Assembly (NCBI GenBank): GCA_018821985.1
Contig: JAHJKP010000008.1
Location: forward strand, 1-64,000
Source of the DNA: Pseudomonadota bacterium
GTDB taxonomy: Bacteria; Desulfobacterota; Desulfobulbia; Desulfobulbales; Desulfocapsaceae
Reading direction: 5' to 3'
DNA length: 64,000 nucleotides
Shown piece by piece: positions 7,660-17,036 of this stretch (positions are counted from its first letter, which is position 1; each line of letters starts with the position of its first letter). The position numbers were made by a program, and so were the translations under genes. The notes under the pieces are model-generated. The model searched no databases. It saw only the letters and a list, made by a program, of their open reading frames with translations, and had not been told where the DNA came from.

Positions 7660-7813
7660 ATCTTTTTTTCTGGTACGCGACGGGCATGGAAGCAAGAGTA
7701 TCACTCGCGCCAGTGCCGGAATCTTCGCTTAGCTGGAGAGAAAGGAACAATAAGACAGTAAGCCAAATCACAACCTACTCTTTAATTCTGGAACACTAAT
7801 CTTCTTTCCTGCC

Positions 7814-8812
7814 ATGAAAACAGTCAGCTCCCTTCTCGATGATCACTGGTATGAGCGTTATAAACAGATATCAAAGCTCAATATCCGTAGTTCCATATAT
7901 GACGTAACAGACCGCTGCAATCTCCGCTGCAAGGGCTGCTTCTTCTTCTCCTCCGGTGAGCATGAACGGGCCTCGGAAGAAAATGACGTAAACAAATGGC
8001 ATGCCTTCGTGGACAAGGAGATGGATCGGGGGGTGAATCTGGCAATCCTCATCGGCGGTGAGCCCACTTTATGCCTGGACCGCATTGAGGCCTTTTACAA
8101 ACGGTTACCGACCTTCTGTGCCACCAACGGTCTGATCAAAGTGCCCAGAGACCGTTTTCCCGACATGATGGTCGGCCTGTCCCTGTGGGGGGATGAAGAG
8201 GATGAGAAAGCCTTGCGGGGAAAAGACACCTTTAAGATCACCAGCGCCAATTATGCTGGAGATCCGCATGCCTATTACCTCTATACCATCACCCCGAAAC
8301 AACTGGGAAAGACCGGCAAGATCATTCAAAAAATTGAGGATATCGGCCTGAAGGTGCACATGCAGTTGCTCTCCAATGACGAGGATGTTGCCGGTTTTTC
8401 CTGGAAGCCGGAAGAGCTGATTGACGTACGGGCAGAGATGGATGCCATGCTGGATGCCTACCCGAAGACGGTTATCTCCTCCAAATATTACCACCAGATT
8501 ATCACCACCGGCCAGATGCTCGACCGAACCTTCGGCTGGATGGAGTGCCCCTCGGTCACGGAACTCATAGACAAACGTGAGCCCCGTCCCAAACGTCTCA
8601 CCAATTTTATCCGCTGGGCATCGGATCTGAAGACCGTGCACCGCTGCTGCACCTCAGAAACCCGCGATTGTTCGACCTGTAAAGATGGCGCGGCCCACAT
8701 GAGCTGGGTCATGGTCAACAAACGGGCCCACATGAGAAGCACAGAGGATCTGCAAAATTGGATTGAGGTCTACGAGATGTTTGCCAAACTCTATCAGTTT
8801 ATCCCCTGGTAG
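7814..8812 (+). CDS. Radical SAM protein, second of a paralogous pair
   Basis: The 332-residue product carries CNLRCKGC (C35, C39, C42). It repeats the C-terminal group of its neighbour as C278-C279-x6-C286-x2-C289, with C245 before it. It lies 154 bases after its paralogue, and that gap shows no gene. Its TAG stop overlaps the GTG start of the first ketosynthase by one base, so translation of the two is likely coupled. Both paralogues keep all putative cluster cysteines, so both are probably active. Whether they act on the same intermediate or work as a heterodimer cannot be told from sequence. Confidence 0.85.
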   Translation: MKTVSSLLDDHWYERYKQISKLNIRSSIYDVTDRCNLRCKGCFFFSSGEHERASEENDVNKWHAFVDKEMDRGVNLAILIGGEPTLCLDRIEAFYKRLPTFCATNGLIKVPRDRFPDMMVGLSLWGDEEDEKALRGKDTFKITSANYAGDPHAYYLYTITPKQLGKTGKIIQKIEDIGLKVHMQLLSNDEDVAGFSWKPEELIDVRAEMDAMLDAYPKTVISSKYYHQIITTGQMLDRTFGWMECPSVTELIDKREPRPKRLTNFIRWASDLKTVHRCCTSETRDCSTCKDGAAHMSWVMVNKRAHMRSTEDLQNWIEVYEMFAKLYQFIPW

Positions 8813-10071
8813 TGCCATCCATAGAGGACAATAAGCCGGTCATCATCGGCTATGACGCCATCTCGGCTCTGGGAAGTGATCTGGAGGATCAATGGCAGCG
8901 TGCTCTTCGGGGGGAAAGCGGTATCGGCCCACTGACCCGTTTTCCCCTCAGTCCTGATTTTCCAGTTCGCATTGCCGGTCAGCTCCCCGACATTGACGGA
9001 CTCCCCTATCCCTTTCTTTCTGCCAGACATCAGGCCAGCTGGAGTTCTCCGGTATTCAAATACGGTATGCTCTCTGTGGCCCGCGCCCTGGAACGGAGCG
9101 GACTTGAGATAAGTCCTGAACTCGCTCCCAGGGTGGCGGTCACCTACAGCTCAGCCATCGGCGGGCTGGATGCGGTCCTGCATGCCGACCGCCGCATGCA
9201 GTCAGAGAACAAACTCCCCGCCCCATACGCAAATCCCAACTCCTGTATCAACATGGTGGGCGGTAAGATCGCCATCCAGACAGGGGCTCAGGGTCCAATT
9301 GTCTCCACTATCACGGCCTGTGCCACCGGTCTCACTTCCATGCTTATCGGCGCCATGTTCCTGGCCCAGAACAGAGCCGATGTGGTTATCTGTGGGGCAG
9401 TTGATTTTGCTCTGGTGGAACCAATCGTCGCCGGTTTTTATACCATGAACGGCGTTTATAGCCCTAAAGAGGGGCAGGACGAAGGCCCCCCGCAATCCGC
9501 CAGCCGCCCATTTTCCCAAAATCGGCGAGGTTTTGTCCTCTCCGAGGGAGCAGGCGCCGTCATCCTGGCCAGCAGGAAATTTGCCCTAAGCCATGGCCTG
9601 CCTTTCACTACCGAACTGGCCGGGTGGGGCATGACCTCCGATGCGCACCATTTTGTGGCGCCTTATGGTAAAACCATCAAGAAGTGTATGCAGGATGCCA
9701 TACGTGATGCGGGAATTGCTCCTGAGGATATTGCCGCCGTCAATGGGCACGCCGCCTCAACCCGGGTGGGAGACAAGGTCGAATATGACGCCCTGCGGGA
9801 ACTTTTCGGTAGCAAGATGCCACCGGTATCGGCCAATAAATCTCTTATCGGGCATGCCATGGGTGCATCCAGCGTGCTTGAATCCATCTTTGCCATCCAG
9901 GGTATGCAGGAGGATGTACTCCTCCCCACCATCAACTACCAGGCTGACCCGGAAATCGACATCGACTGTGTGGCGGATACAAAAAGACAACTCCCTCAGG
10001 AGTATGTTTTGAAAAACTCGTTCGGCTTTGGCGGCTGTAACAGCTGCGCCGTATTTAAACGAGTAAATTGA
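8812..10071 (+). CDS. Beta-ketoacyl-ACP synthase, first of a pair
   Basis: The 419-residue product is a FabF/KS-II-type thiolase-fold enzyme. The nucleophile Cys170 lies in TACATG, with His313, Lys343 and His348 (NKSLIGHAMGAS) in the expected places. The usual NxHGTST loop reads NGHAAST, an odd replacement of Gly-Thr by Ala-Ala beside the catalytic His. The start is a GTG overlapping the preceding stop (TAGTG). It pairs with the next gene, as in type II polyketide and aryl-polyene systems where two ketosynthase-like subunits act together. It condenses malonyl-ACP with the growing chain; chain specificity is unknown. Confidence 0.88.
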   Translation: MPSIEDNKPVIIGYDAISALGSDLEDQWQRALRGESGIGPLTRFPLSPDFPVRIAGQLPDIDGLPYPFLSARHQASWSSPVFKYGMLSVARALERSGLEISPELAPRVAVTYSSAIGGLDAVLHADRRMQSENKLPAPYANPNSCINMVGGKIAIQTGAQGPIVSTITACATGLTSMLIGAMFLAQNRADVVICGAVDFALVEPIVAGFYTMNGVYSPKEGQDEGPPQSASRPFSQNRRGFVLSEGAGAVILASRKFALSHGLPFTTELAGWGMTSDAHHFVAPYGKTIKKCMQDAIRDAGIAPEDIAAVNGHAASTRVGDKVEYDALRELFGSKMPPVSANKSLIGHAMGASSVLESIFAIQGMQEDVLLPTINYQADPEIDIDCVADTKRQLPQEYVLKNSFGFGGCNSCAVFKRVN

Positions 10072-10097
10072 AAAGAAGGCCTCTGGGTTAAGGTTTT

Positions 10098-11363
10098 ATG
10101 AAAGCACCGCTCAACAGAAGAGTTTTCGTTGTCGGCTATGGCGCAGCCACTGCCCTTGGCAACACCTTCAGCAAGACCTGGCAGGCAGCTGCTGCCGGAC
10201 AGGCCGGATTCCGAAGGGTCAGCAGGTGCGAGACAAACAGCCGCAGCAATGTCGTGGGAGAGATTCCTGACTGGGATCCGTCGCAGTTCTCCTATGTGAC
10301 CAGAAAAGAGGCCTCTATCTGGGATGCATCCTATGTCTTTTTGACCATGGAGATGTGCCGCCAGGCACTTGCCCACGCCGGCCTGGAAATGGACAGTCAG
10401 ACAGGGCCACGAACCGCCTGTCTGATCGGTTCGGCCTTGAACGGTACGGACTCTTACCGGATTGCCATGGATCATTATGTCAACCTGGGTCCGTTAAAGG
10501 TCAGCCCCTATCTGCTGCCCAATGTCTGTGCCAATCTACCGGCCGGTAAAGCTGGGATGCTGCTGGGATTCACCGGGCCGATCTTTTCTCCCCAGGGAGC
10601 CTGCGCCTCGGCCAACCACGCCATTGCCATCGGCTCCCGCATGATTCGCGACGGCGACTGCGATTTCGCCCTGGTCGGAGGCGTCGAGACCTGCCTGGTA
10701 CCGGAAATAATTCAGGGATTTTCCAATATGCTGGCAACGATCAAAGTGGGTCCCAAGGATCGAGCCTATGACGATCCCAGCCAAGCCTCACGGCCCTTCA
10801 GCCTCGACCGGAAAGGTTTTGTCCTTTCCGAGGGAGCAGGAGTGCTGGTTCTGGCCGCAGAAGAGAAGATGAAGACATTAGGTCTGCAGCCAAAGGCGGA
10901 GATTGCAGGTATCGGCTGGACCTCTGATGCCAAGCATTTCACCCGGCCAAATGCGGAAACCATTATCCTGGCCATGCAGAACGCCATTGATGATGCAGAA
11001 TTGAGCCCGCAGGATATTGGCAATATCAATGCCCACGGCACCTCAACCCCAACCGGCGATGCAACGGAAGTGGAATGTCTGCGGGAGGTCTTCGGCAAGG
11101 GAATTGGACGCATCCCCATCACTGCCAATAAATCACAGCTAGGTCACAGCTTAGGCGCCTCCGCGGCCATCGAAGCAGCCCTGTCCATTGAGGCCATGTC
11201 CAGATCCCTGCTCCTGCCCACGGTGAACCACATTCCAGACCCGGCCTTTGATGACCTCGATCTTGTTCCTAACCAGACCCGCAAACATGGCTACGAACAT
11301 GTCCTGTCCAACTCCTTCGGTTTTGGCGGCACCAACTGCTGTATTGTCTTTAAAGGGGTATAA
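10098..11363 (+). CDS. Beta-ketoacyl-ACP synthase, second of a pair
   Basis: The 421-residue product has the complete KS catalytic set: Cys169 in GACASA, His313 in the canonical NAHGTST loop, Lys345, and His350 in NKSQLGHSLGAS. It begins 26 bases after the first ketosynthase. Both subunits keep the nucleophilic Cys, so neither is an obvious inactive chain-length factor. Two condensing enzymes suggest either a heterodimer or two phases of chain building. No ketoreductase lies in this cluster, so reduction probably uses the housekeeping enzyme or one encoded elsewhere. Confidence 0.9.
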   Translation: MKAPLNRRVFVVGYGAATALGNTFSKTWQAAAAGQAGFRRVSRCETNSRSNVVGEIPDWDPSQFSYVTRKEASIWDASYVFLTMEMCRQALAHAGLEMDSQTGPRTACLIGSALNGTDSYRIAMDHYVNLGPLKVSPYLLPNVCANLPAGKAGMLLGFTGPIFSPQGACASANHAIAIGSRMIRDGDCDFALVGGVETCLVPEIIQGFSNMLATIKVGPKDRAYDDPSQASRPFSLDRKGFVLSEGAGVLVLAAEEKMKTLGLQPKAEIAGIGWTSDAKHFTRPNAETIILAMQNAIDDAELSPQDIGNINAHGTSTPTGDATEVECLREVFGKGIGRIPITANKSQLGHSLGASAAIEAALSIEAMSRSLLLPTVNHIPDPAFDDLDLVPNQTRKHGYEHVLSNSFGFGGTNCCIVFKGV

Positions 11364-11410
11364 TCATGTACCTGAATATGGTTAACAGAACAAAACGATA
11401 AGAGAAGACG

Positions 11411-11893
11411 ATGCGACCAAAACGGTTTATCCCTGAGTTGCTCCCAGAGCACCCATCCCATGTCCGAGATAAAAATAGTAACAAAATATGGCATCGCTGC
11501 GAGATGCGAACCCTCTATGTTGACACGGATCGCTCCCAGGTAGTTTATCATGCCAATTATCTCAGGTATTTTGAATTCGGCAGGGCCTCACTCATGCGGG
11601 AGGCAAACTATCCGTACAAAAAGATAGAGGAAAGCGGCTACATCTATCCCATCATCAAGACCGAGCTCAATTATTACACTCCCCTCTACTATGATGATCT
11701 GATGCTCATTCACACCCGGCCGGCACAGCTGGAACTGGTGAAGCTGCAATTTGATTATTGCATCACCAGGGCCGAGGACGGGGAAATTATCTGCACCGGC
11801 TTTACCAAACATTGTGCGGTGAACAATGACGGCATTCCCGTGGAGATCGATGACAAGACAATCAAGCTTTGGCAGCAATTCCCCCGAGAATGA
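11411..11893 (+). CDS. YbgC/4HBT-family acyl-thioesterase
   Basis: The 160-residue product is a hotdog protein with the 4-hydroxybenzoyl-CoA thioesterase signature VDTDRSQVVYHANYL at about residues 37-51, including the catalytic Asp. Such enzymes release acyl chains from CoA or ACP. Similar thioesterases are regular members of aryl-polyene-type clusters. The coding region ends in an ATGA overlap with the dehydratase that follows. The first 25 or so residues precede the domain, and a later start is not excluded. Confidence 0.85.
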   Translation: MRPKRFIPELLPEHPSHVRDKNSNKIWHRCEMRTLYVDTDRSQVVYHANYLRYFEFGRASLMREANYPYKKIEESGYIYPIIKTELNYYTPLYYDDLMLIHTRPAQLELVKLQFDYCITRAEDGEIICTGFTKHCAVNNDGIPVEIDDKTIKLWQQFPRE

Positions 11894-12750
11894 TGGTCCA
11901 CCAACAGCCTGTTACGATAACTGTCCAGCCCTGGTTCAGGGACCATTGTTTTAATGGGAAAGTGATTCTGCCGGCAGTGGAGACAATGGAGATCATGGCC
12001 GCTGCTGTCAAAGAGAGCGGAACGGATGCTTTTCTCAGGGGAATGTACGATGCCAAATTTTCCAAATTTCTGGAGATCCCTGAAGGGGCAACAGAGTTGT
12101 CTGCCCTGGTGGAGTATGATGAAGGAGACGAGGGGGAGATAGGGGTCAAACTGCTCAGCCGCGCATGTTGCAAAAAGGTCACCAGGATCAAAGAACATGC
12201 CCGGATAACATTTTCGAATCGTCCGCAAAAGAGTGATAAGACGATGCCTATTAACCAGCTTTTATCCACCCAACCAACCGGCTCCGTGGCAGCAAAGCGC
12301 ATTTATGAGGAACTCGTCCCCTTTGGCCCATCTTACCACACCTTGACGGGGCATCTCCACCTCTCAAATCTCGCAGCCTGGGGCACCCTGCAGGCACCCA
12401 ATCTCCCGCAGGGACGAGATATGGTAAAAGAGCTTGGTTCACCCTTTCCCCTTGATGGAGCCATGCATGCCGCCTGCGTTTTTGGCCAGACTATTACCGA
12501 TTTCGTTCCCTTTCCGGTGGGTTTTGCCGAACGGATAATCCACAGGCCGACCAGAGCAGGAGCACAATACAGCACCACAGTGGTTCTTGTGAGCCAAGAC
12601 AGCGATGAACTTGTTTTTGACCTTTCTATTTTTGATGCAGCAGGAAAGCCCTGTGAAACAGTGAAAGGATTACAGATGCGGGATGTCAGCGGCGGTCAGA
12701 TCAAACCCCAGGACTGGATCAAAAGAGACCGAATCCTGGTCTCAGGATAA
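11890..12750 (+). CDS. PKS-type double-hotdog dehydratase
   Basis: The 286-residue product matches the dehydratase domain of polyketide synthases. The N-terminal hotdog has HxxxGxxxxP (HCFNGKVILP, His19 and onward), and the C-terminal hotdog has DxxxH (LDGAMHAA). These supply the His/Asp catalytic pair. It is a stand-alone protein rather than part of a modular synthase. The ATG at 11890 is chosen because it makes a 4-base overlap with the thioesterase stop; a TTG at 11869 would add seven residues. With the FabZ-like gene it gives the cluster two dehydratases, pointing to a product with several double bonds. The 3' end overlaps a convergent gene by 9 bases. Confidence 0.8.
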   Translation: MMVHQQPVTITVQPWFRDHCFNGKVILPAVETMEIMAAAVKESGTDAFLRGMYDAKFSKFLEIPEGATELSALVEYDEGDEGEIGVKLLSRACCKKVTRIKEHARITFSNRPQKSDKTMPINQLLSTQPTGSVAAKRIYEELVPFGPSYHTLTGHLHLSNLAAWGTLQAPNLPQGRDMVKELGSPFPLDGAMHAACVFGQTITDFVPFPVGFAERIIHRPTRAGAQYSTTVVLVSQDSDELVFDLSIFDAAGKPCETVKGLQMRDVSGGQIKPQDWIKRDRILVSG

Positions 12751-13125
12751 TTCGGGAGAAACCAGGGAAAGCAATTTTTCGACAGTGACTCTGCTGAACC
12801 AGCGCAAGAAAATTACCGAGTACTTGGCACCGGAAAAATACATCCCCAGAAGAAACACCAGATGCGAAAAGCCATAAACCAAAGGCCCCCCAATCACAGC
12901 AATCAAGGGTTCATTCAGTTTCGCAGCGGCAATGCCACATGCGGCAACCGCTGGCCAACCAAGGGGAAAGCTTATGCAGATTAAGAAAACTCCGGCAATG
13001 ATCTTCAAGGATGGCTTTTCCTTGAAATCCGACAAGTCTGCCTGTTCTTCGATGGCGGCACGGACAAAATCGGTACCGGCAATCGTTACCACAAGTTTTC
13101 TGAAAAAGGATATCATCTTATCCAT
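12742..13125 (-). CDS. Small membrane protein of unknown function
   Basis: From the ATG at 13125 the product is 127 residues. It has a charged N-terminal segment (residues 1-45) and then two to three hydrophobic stretches (IIAGVFLICISFPLGWPAVA, IAVIGGPLVYGFSHLVFLLG). No family was recognised. An in-frame ATG at 13266 would add 47 basic residues but reads against the start of the glycosyltransferase gene, so the shorter form is preferred. It is convergent with the dehydratase and lies inside the biosynthetic cluster on the opposite strand. A link to product export or membrane insertion is possible but unsupported. Confidence 0.55.
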   Translation of the reverse strand: MDKMISFFRKLVVTIAGTDFVRAAIEEQADLSDFKEKPSLKIIAGVFLICISFPLGWPAVAACGIAAAKLNEPLIAVIGGPLVYGFSHLVFLLGMYFSGAKYSVIFLRWFSRVTVEKLLSLVSPELS

Positions 13126-13228
13126 GGATCTCTTACATGACTTTCGTTTACCATCAACAGAGACTGTCTCCTGTTGTCTTTTTACACCACAAAGCTTTCC
13201 TCCGCCAACTCTTTTACACGGGTAAGAC

Positions 13229-13939
13229 ATGGCACCACTTGCTGATCCTTGGCTTTTTTTTGACAAAATCTATTGTATCTCAATAGACAAACGCCTGGAT
13301 AGACGAACGGAAGCAAAAAAGCAGTTTGCCGCTGTTGGTCTGCTGGAGCGGGTGGAGTTTGAGCTGGTCACAAAACATCCTGACAATCAGGAAAAAGGGA
13401 TCTTCCAATCCCATATGCATTGTCTGCACAAAGGCTTACAAGCCGGGGCACGCCATATCCTGATCTTTGAAGATGATATTTTTTTTCAAGATTTTAACGC
13501 CCAAGCCTTACAGCAGGCAAATATTTTCCTGCAAAATCTGCCTGCCTGGAATGGTTTTTTCCTGGGAGCTCTCAGCAGCAAGATGACCAGGACAGCTGAA
13601 CGAGTGGTGGTGAAAATAGAGTACCGCTGTCTGGCCCATGCCTATGCGCTCAACCGTCCCTTTGCGGAGGCGCTCGTTCAGGAGCCTTGGGATGGCATTC
13701 CATTTGATAACCTCCTGCGCAGCCACTGTCAGGATTTTTTTGCCCTCTATCCCATGATTGCTTTTCAAGGCCGGGCCAGCACCGATAACCAGACCATTGT
13801 TCTTGACAAGATGCGGAGATTTTTCGGCGGCCTGCCATTTATCCAGAAGACAAATGAAGCTTTTCAACGCCACAAACAACTGATTATCTCTCTTCACCTT
13901 CTTTTTTTCATGGCCCTGACGCTGTTCCTCATGATATGA
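13229..13939 (+). CDS. Glycosyltransferase, family 25-like, with C-terminal membrane anchor
   Basis: The 236-residue product opens with KIYCISIDKRLDRR, close to the 'YVINLDRRxDR' start of family 25 (LgtB/LpsA type) glycosyltransferases. An EDD metal or donor-binding motif lies at residues 81-83. The last 20 residues form a hydrophobic helix that would tether it to the inner membrane. Family 25 enzymes add galactose or glucose to lipooligosaccharide or protein. Its place before the MMPL exporter suggests that it glycosylates the cluster's lipid product. Confidence 0.7.
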   Translation: MAPLADPWLFFDKIYCISIDKRLDRRTEAKKQFAAVGLLERVEFELVTKHPDNQEKGIFQSHMHCLHKGLQAGARHILIFEDDIFFQDFNAQALQQANIFLQNLPAWNGFFLGALSSKMTRTAERVVVKIEYRCLAHAYALNRPFAEALVQEPWDGIPFDNLLRSHCQDFFALYPMIAFQGRASTDNQTIVLDKMRRFFGGLPFIQKTNEAFQRHKQLIISLHLLFFMALTLFLMI

Positions 13940-13964
13940 CGGGCAGGGCAACAGACCTGTAACC

Positions 13965-16900
13965 ATGCTTAAATCATTCAACTACCCTCTGATTGCCGTT
14001 GTTTTCATCCTGATCATCGGCACGGCTGCCATAGGTATCCTTCGCCTGGATATCGATACCGATGTCGTCCGCTCTCTGCCGTCTGATCAAAGTGTGATCA
14101 GCGATGCCCTGGAAATATTTACCAATCATCCCATTCACGACCAGATTGCAGTGGACATCACGCTCGACAGGGATGATCCAAACATTCTGATAGAATGTGG
14201 AGAGCTCGTTGAACAGAAGCTCCGGGCAAGCGGCCTCTTTGCAGAAGTGGGCATAAATGAAGTCAGTAAACTGCTCCCAGATCTTGCCCTCCATATTGTC
14301 ACCAACCTGCCGATCATGTTCTCCCAAGAGGAACTTGAGCAAGAGATCACCCCCCGGTTGGGAAAAGACTTCATCCAGCAGCGCCTGAATGAACTCCTGC
14401 TGAAGCTGAGCAGTCTTGAAGGCATTGGCCAGTCCACATTTATGGCAGCAGACCCCCTGGGTCTCATGGAACCGGTCATGGCCAAAATAGCCCTGCTGGC
14501 GCCCTCCACCGAATCAAGGATCTATAAAGGCCACCTTCTTTCGGCAGATAACCGCCACCTCCTGGTGACCGCACGGCCCAGAACTGCCGGCACGGACACG
14601 GCTTCAGCTCAACAGATCTCAGCATTACTTGCCACGATCACAGAAGATCTCGACCATAAATATACTCCCGGGGGGATCAACGTCACCCTCACGCCAGTGG
14701 GGGCCTATCGGGCCGCACTGGACAATGAACGCATCATCCGCCACGACGTCCAATTGGCCCTCCTGCTCTCAACCGCGGGCATTGGACTGCTTCTCTTTTT
14801 TGCCTTTCCCAGGCCCCTGCTCGGTCTCTTTTCCCTGCTGCCCGCCTTTGCCGGTACTGCGGCTGCCCTGTTTGTCTTTTCTCTGTTTCATCCTTCCATC
14901 TCCATCATGGTCCTAGGCTTTGGCGGCGCCATTATCTCCATCACCGTCGACCATGGTATCGCCTACCTGCTCTTTCTTGATCGTCCGCAAGAGACCAAGG
15001 GTAAAGAGGCATCACGGGAAGTCTATGCGGTGGGCATACTGACTGTCCTCACCACCATAGGTGCTTTTCTTATTCTTAGTTTCAGCGGCTTTCCCATTTT
15101 TGTTCAATTAGGCCAGTTCACGGCCCTGGGGGTCCTTTTTTCCTTTCTTTTTGTCCACTCCATCTTTCCCCGTCTCATTCCTTCCCTTCCCCCGGCCAAA
15201 GAACGGAGCCTCCCTCTGCAGGGATTGGTGGACAGGCTCTATCGTACTGGACCTATCGGGGCCGGATTCGCTGTTGCCCTGGCACTTGTCTTGCTCTTTT
15301 TCGCTCATCCCCAATTTAATGTCAGCCTGGAAAGTATGAATACGGTGAGCAGCGAGACCCTGGCAGCCGACCAGATGTTTGCAACCGTCTGGGGAAATAT
15401 GGGTAAGAGGATTTTCTTGATGGTTAAAGGGGGCTCAATAGATGAGATCCAACAGAAGTTGGATCTCATCCTCCAGAAAATCAATGCCGATAAAAAGGCG
15501 GATATTCTCCAATCCGCTTTTGTTCCATCAATGATATTTCCAGGCACCCTGAGGACCAGGGACAACCTGACTGCCTGGAAGCAGTTCTGGAACCGGGAAA
15601 AGATAGCGAAACTGCAAAAAGAGATGGAGACAAGCGGAGCTGCCCTGGGCTTTGCCCCGCATGCCTTTGATCAGTTTCTGGGGTTGTTGCAGGCACCATT
15701 ACAAGCCACCGCCTTTCTTATTCCTTCCCGTTATTATCAGTTGATGGGCATATCGGAAAAGGAGGGCAGTCTGGTCCAGTTTATCACTCTTTCTCCGGGG
15801 GCAAGATATAACAGCCAAAACTTTATTGATCGTTATGGTCAAGATGCCAAGATTTTTGACAGCCCCTTCTTTTCTGCACAGCTGGCAAATATTCTCTTTA
15901 CCACCTTTGCCACAATATTAGGGATCATTGCCGTAAGCATTGCGGTCTTGCTCTTTCTCTTTTTTCTGAGCTGGCAGCTGACACTCATTACCCTGCTCCC
16001 CCCTCTCTTTTCCTATATCTGCACCTTGGGAACCATGAAACTGATTGGCCATCCGCTGGACATCCCCAGTCTGATGCTCTCAATTATTATCCTGGGGATG
16101 GGCATCGACTACTCCATTTTCTTTGTCAAGGCCCACCAGCGATACCGAAATCCCGACCACCCTGCATTCCAACTGGTACGCATGGCAGTTTTTATGGCAG
16201 CAACATCCACTCTCATCGGCTTTGGCGTCCTCTGCCTTGCCGAACATTCCCTGTTGCGCAGTATTGGGATCACTTCCTTGCTGGGCATCGGTTATTCACT
16301 GCTCGGCGCCTTTCTCCTTCTGCCGCCCCTGTTGCAGGCCTTTTTTTCCGATAAAAAGCAACCAGCTACGGAACAATCCCTTTCCCAGCTCATTCTGGGC
16401 CGCTATCGTCTCATGGAGGCCTATCCAAAGATGTTTGCCCGTTTCAAGCTGAAATCCGACCCCATGTTTAACGATCTGGCAGCACTTCTGGCAGGATATA
16501 AAGCCGATATCAAGATGATCCTTGATATCGGCTGCGGCTACGGGGTTCCCGGCTGTTGGTGTCTGGAATATTTTCCACAGGCAAACATCATTGCTATGGA
16601 TCCCGATCCGGAACGAGTAAGAGTGGCAGCCATGGCCATGGGAGAGAGAGGAACAATCGTCGAGGATGGCGCGCCCAACCTGCCTGCTCTTGCCAGGCCA
16701 GCTGATCTTGTGCTGCTGCTGGACATGCTCCATTATCTGGATGACGAAACAATGACGACTCTTTTTACCAACTGCTTGCAGGCCCTTGCGCCAGGGGGCA
16801 TAGTGGTGATACGTTATGCCATTCAGCTGGAGGCTTCTCGGTCCAGATCCTGGCTGCTTGAAGATTACAGGGTCAAGTTTTCAGGAGGCAAGCCCTGGTA

Positions 16901-17036
16901 CCGTTCGCCGGAAAGGATGGCTGGACTCATGACCAATGCCGGTTTTCATATTGAAACGAACATGGTATCACCAAGAAATAGTGAACTGGTCTGGCTGATC
17001 GGTCGAGCTGGAAAAGATGAAACTACCGACAAATAG
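13965..17036 (+). CDS. MMPL/RND-type lipid exporter fused to a SAM methyltransferase
   Basis: The 1,023-residue product has two repeats, each with one membrane helix, a large periplasmic domain and a bundle of five helices. The bundles include GGAIISITVDHG in the first repeat and GMGIDYSIFF in the second; Asp residues there are expected for proton-driven MMPL transporters. From about residue 840 a cytoplasmic class I methyltransferase domain follows, with motif I LDIGCGYG at about 853-860. Exporter and methyltransferase are often separate proteins in related clusters, so the fusion is notable. It probably moves the finished or precursor lipid across the inner membrane. The last 20 bases overlap the deacetylase gene. 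Confidence 0.88.
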   Translation: MLKSFNYPLIAVVFILIIGTAAIGILRLDIDTDVVRSLPSDQSVISDALEIFTNHPIHDQIAVDITLDRDDPNILIECGELVEQKLRASGLFAEVGINEVSKLLPDLALHIVTNLPIMFSQEELEQEITPRLGKDFIQQRLNELLLKLSSLEGIGQSTFMAADPLGLMEPVMAKIALLAPSTESRIYKGHLLSADNRHLLVTARPRTAGTDTASAQQISALLATITEDLDHKYTPGGINVTLTPVGAYRAALDNERIIRHDVQLALLLSTAGIGLLLFFAFPRPLLGLFSLLPAFAGTAAALFVFSLFHPSISIMVLGFGGAIISITVDHGIAYLLFLDRPQETKGKEASREVYAVGILTVLTTIGAFLILSFSGFPIFVQLGQFTALGVLFSFLFVHSIFPRLIPSLPPAKERSLPLQGLVDRLYRTGPIGAGFAVALALVLLFFAHPQFNVSLESMNTVSSETLAADQMFATVWGNMGKRIFLMVKGGSIDEIQQKLDLILQKINADKKADILQSAFVPSMIFPGTLRTRDNLTAWKQFWNREKIAKLQKEMETSGAALGFAPHAFDQFLGLLQAPLQATAFLIPSRYYQLMGISEKEGSLVQFITLSPGARYNSQNFIDRYGQDAKIFDSPFFSAQLANILFTTFATILGIIAVSIAVLLFLFFLSWQLTLITLLPPLFSYICTLGTMKLIGHPLDIPSLMLSIIILGMGIDYSIFFVKAHQRYRNPDHPAFQLVRMAVFMAATSTLIGFGVLCLAEHSLLRSIGITSLLGIGYSLLGAFLLLPPLLQAFFSDKKQPATEQSLSQLILGRYRLMEAYPKMFARFKLKSDPMFNDLAALLAGYKADIKMILDIGCGYGVPGCWCLEYFPQANIIAMDPDPERVRVAAMAMGERGTIVEDGAPNLPALARPADLVLLLDMLHYLDDETMTTLFTNCLQALAPGGIVVIRYAIQLEASRSRSWLLEDYRVKFSGGKPWYRSPERMAGLMTNAGFHIETNMVSPRNSELVWLIGRAGKDETTDK

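Noticed and set aside
13126-13266. 47-residue upstream extension of the small membrane protein
   Set aside because: It is basic and cysteine-rich, overlaps the glycosyltransferase start on the other strand, and adds no recognisable feature.
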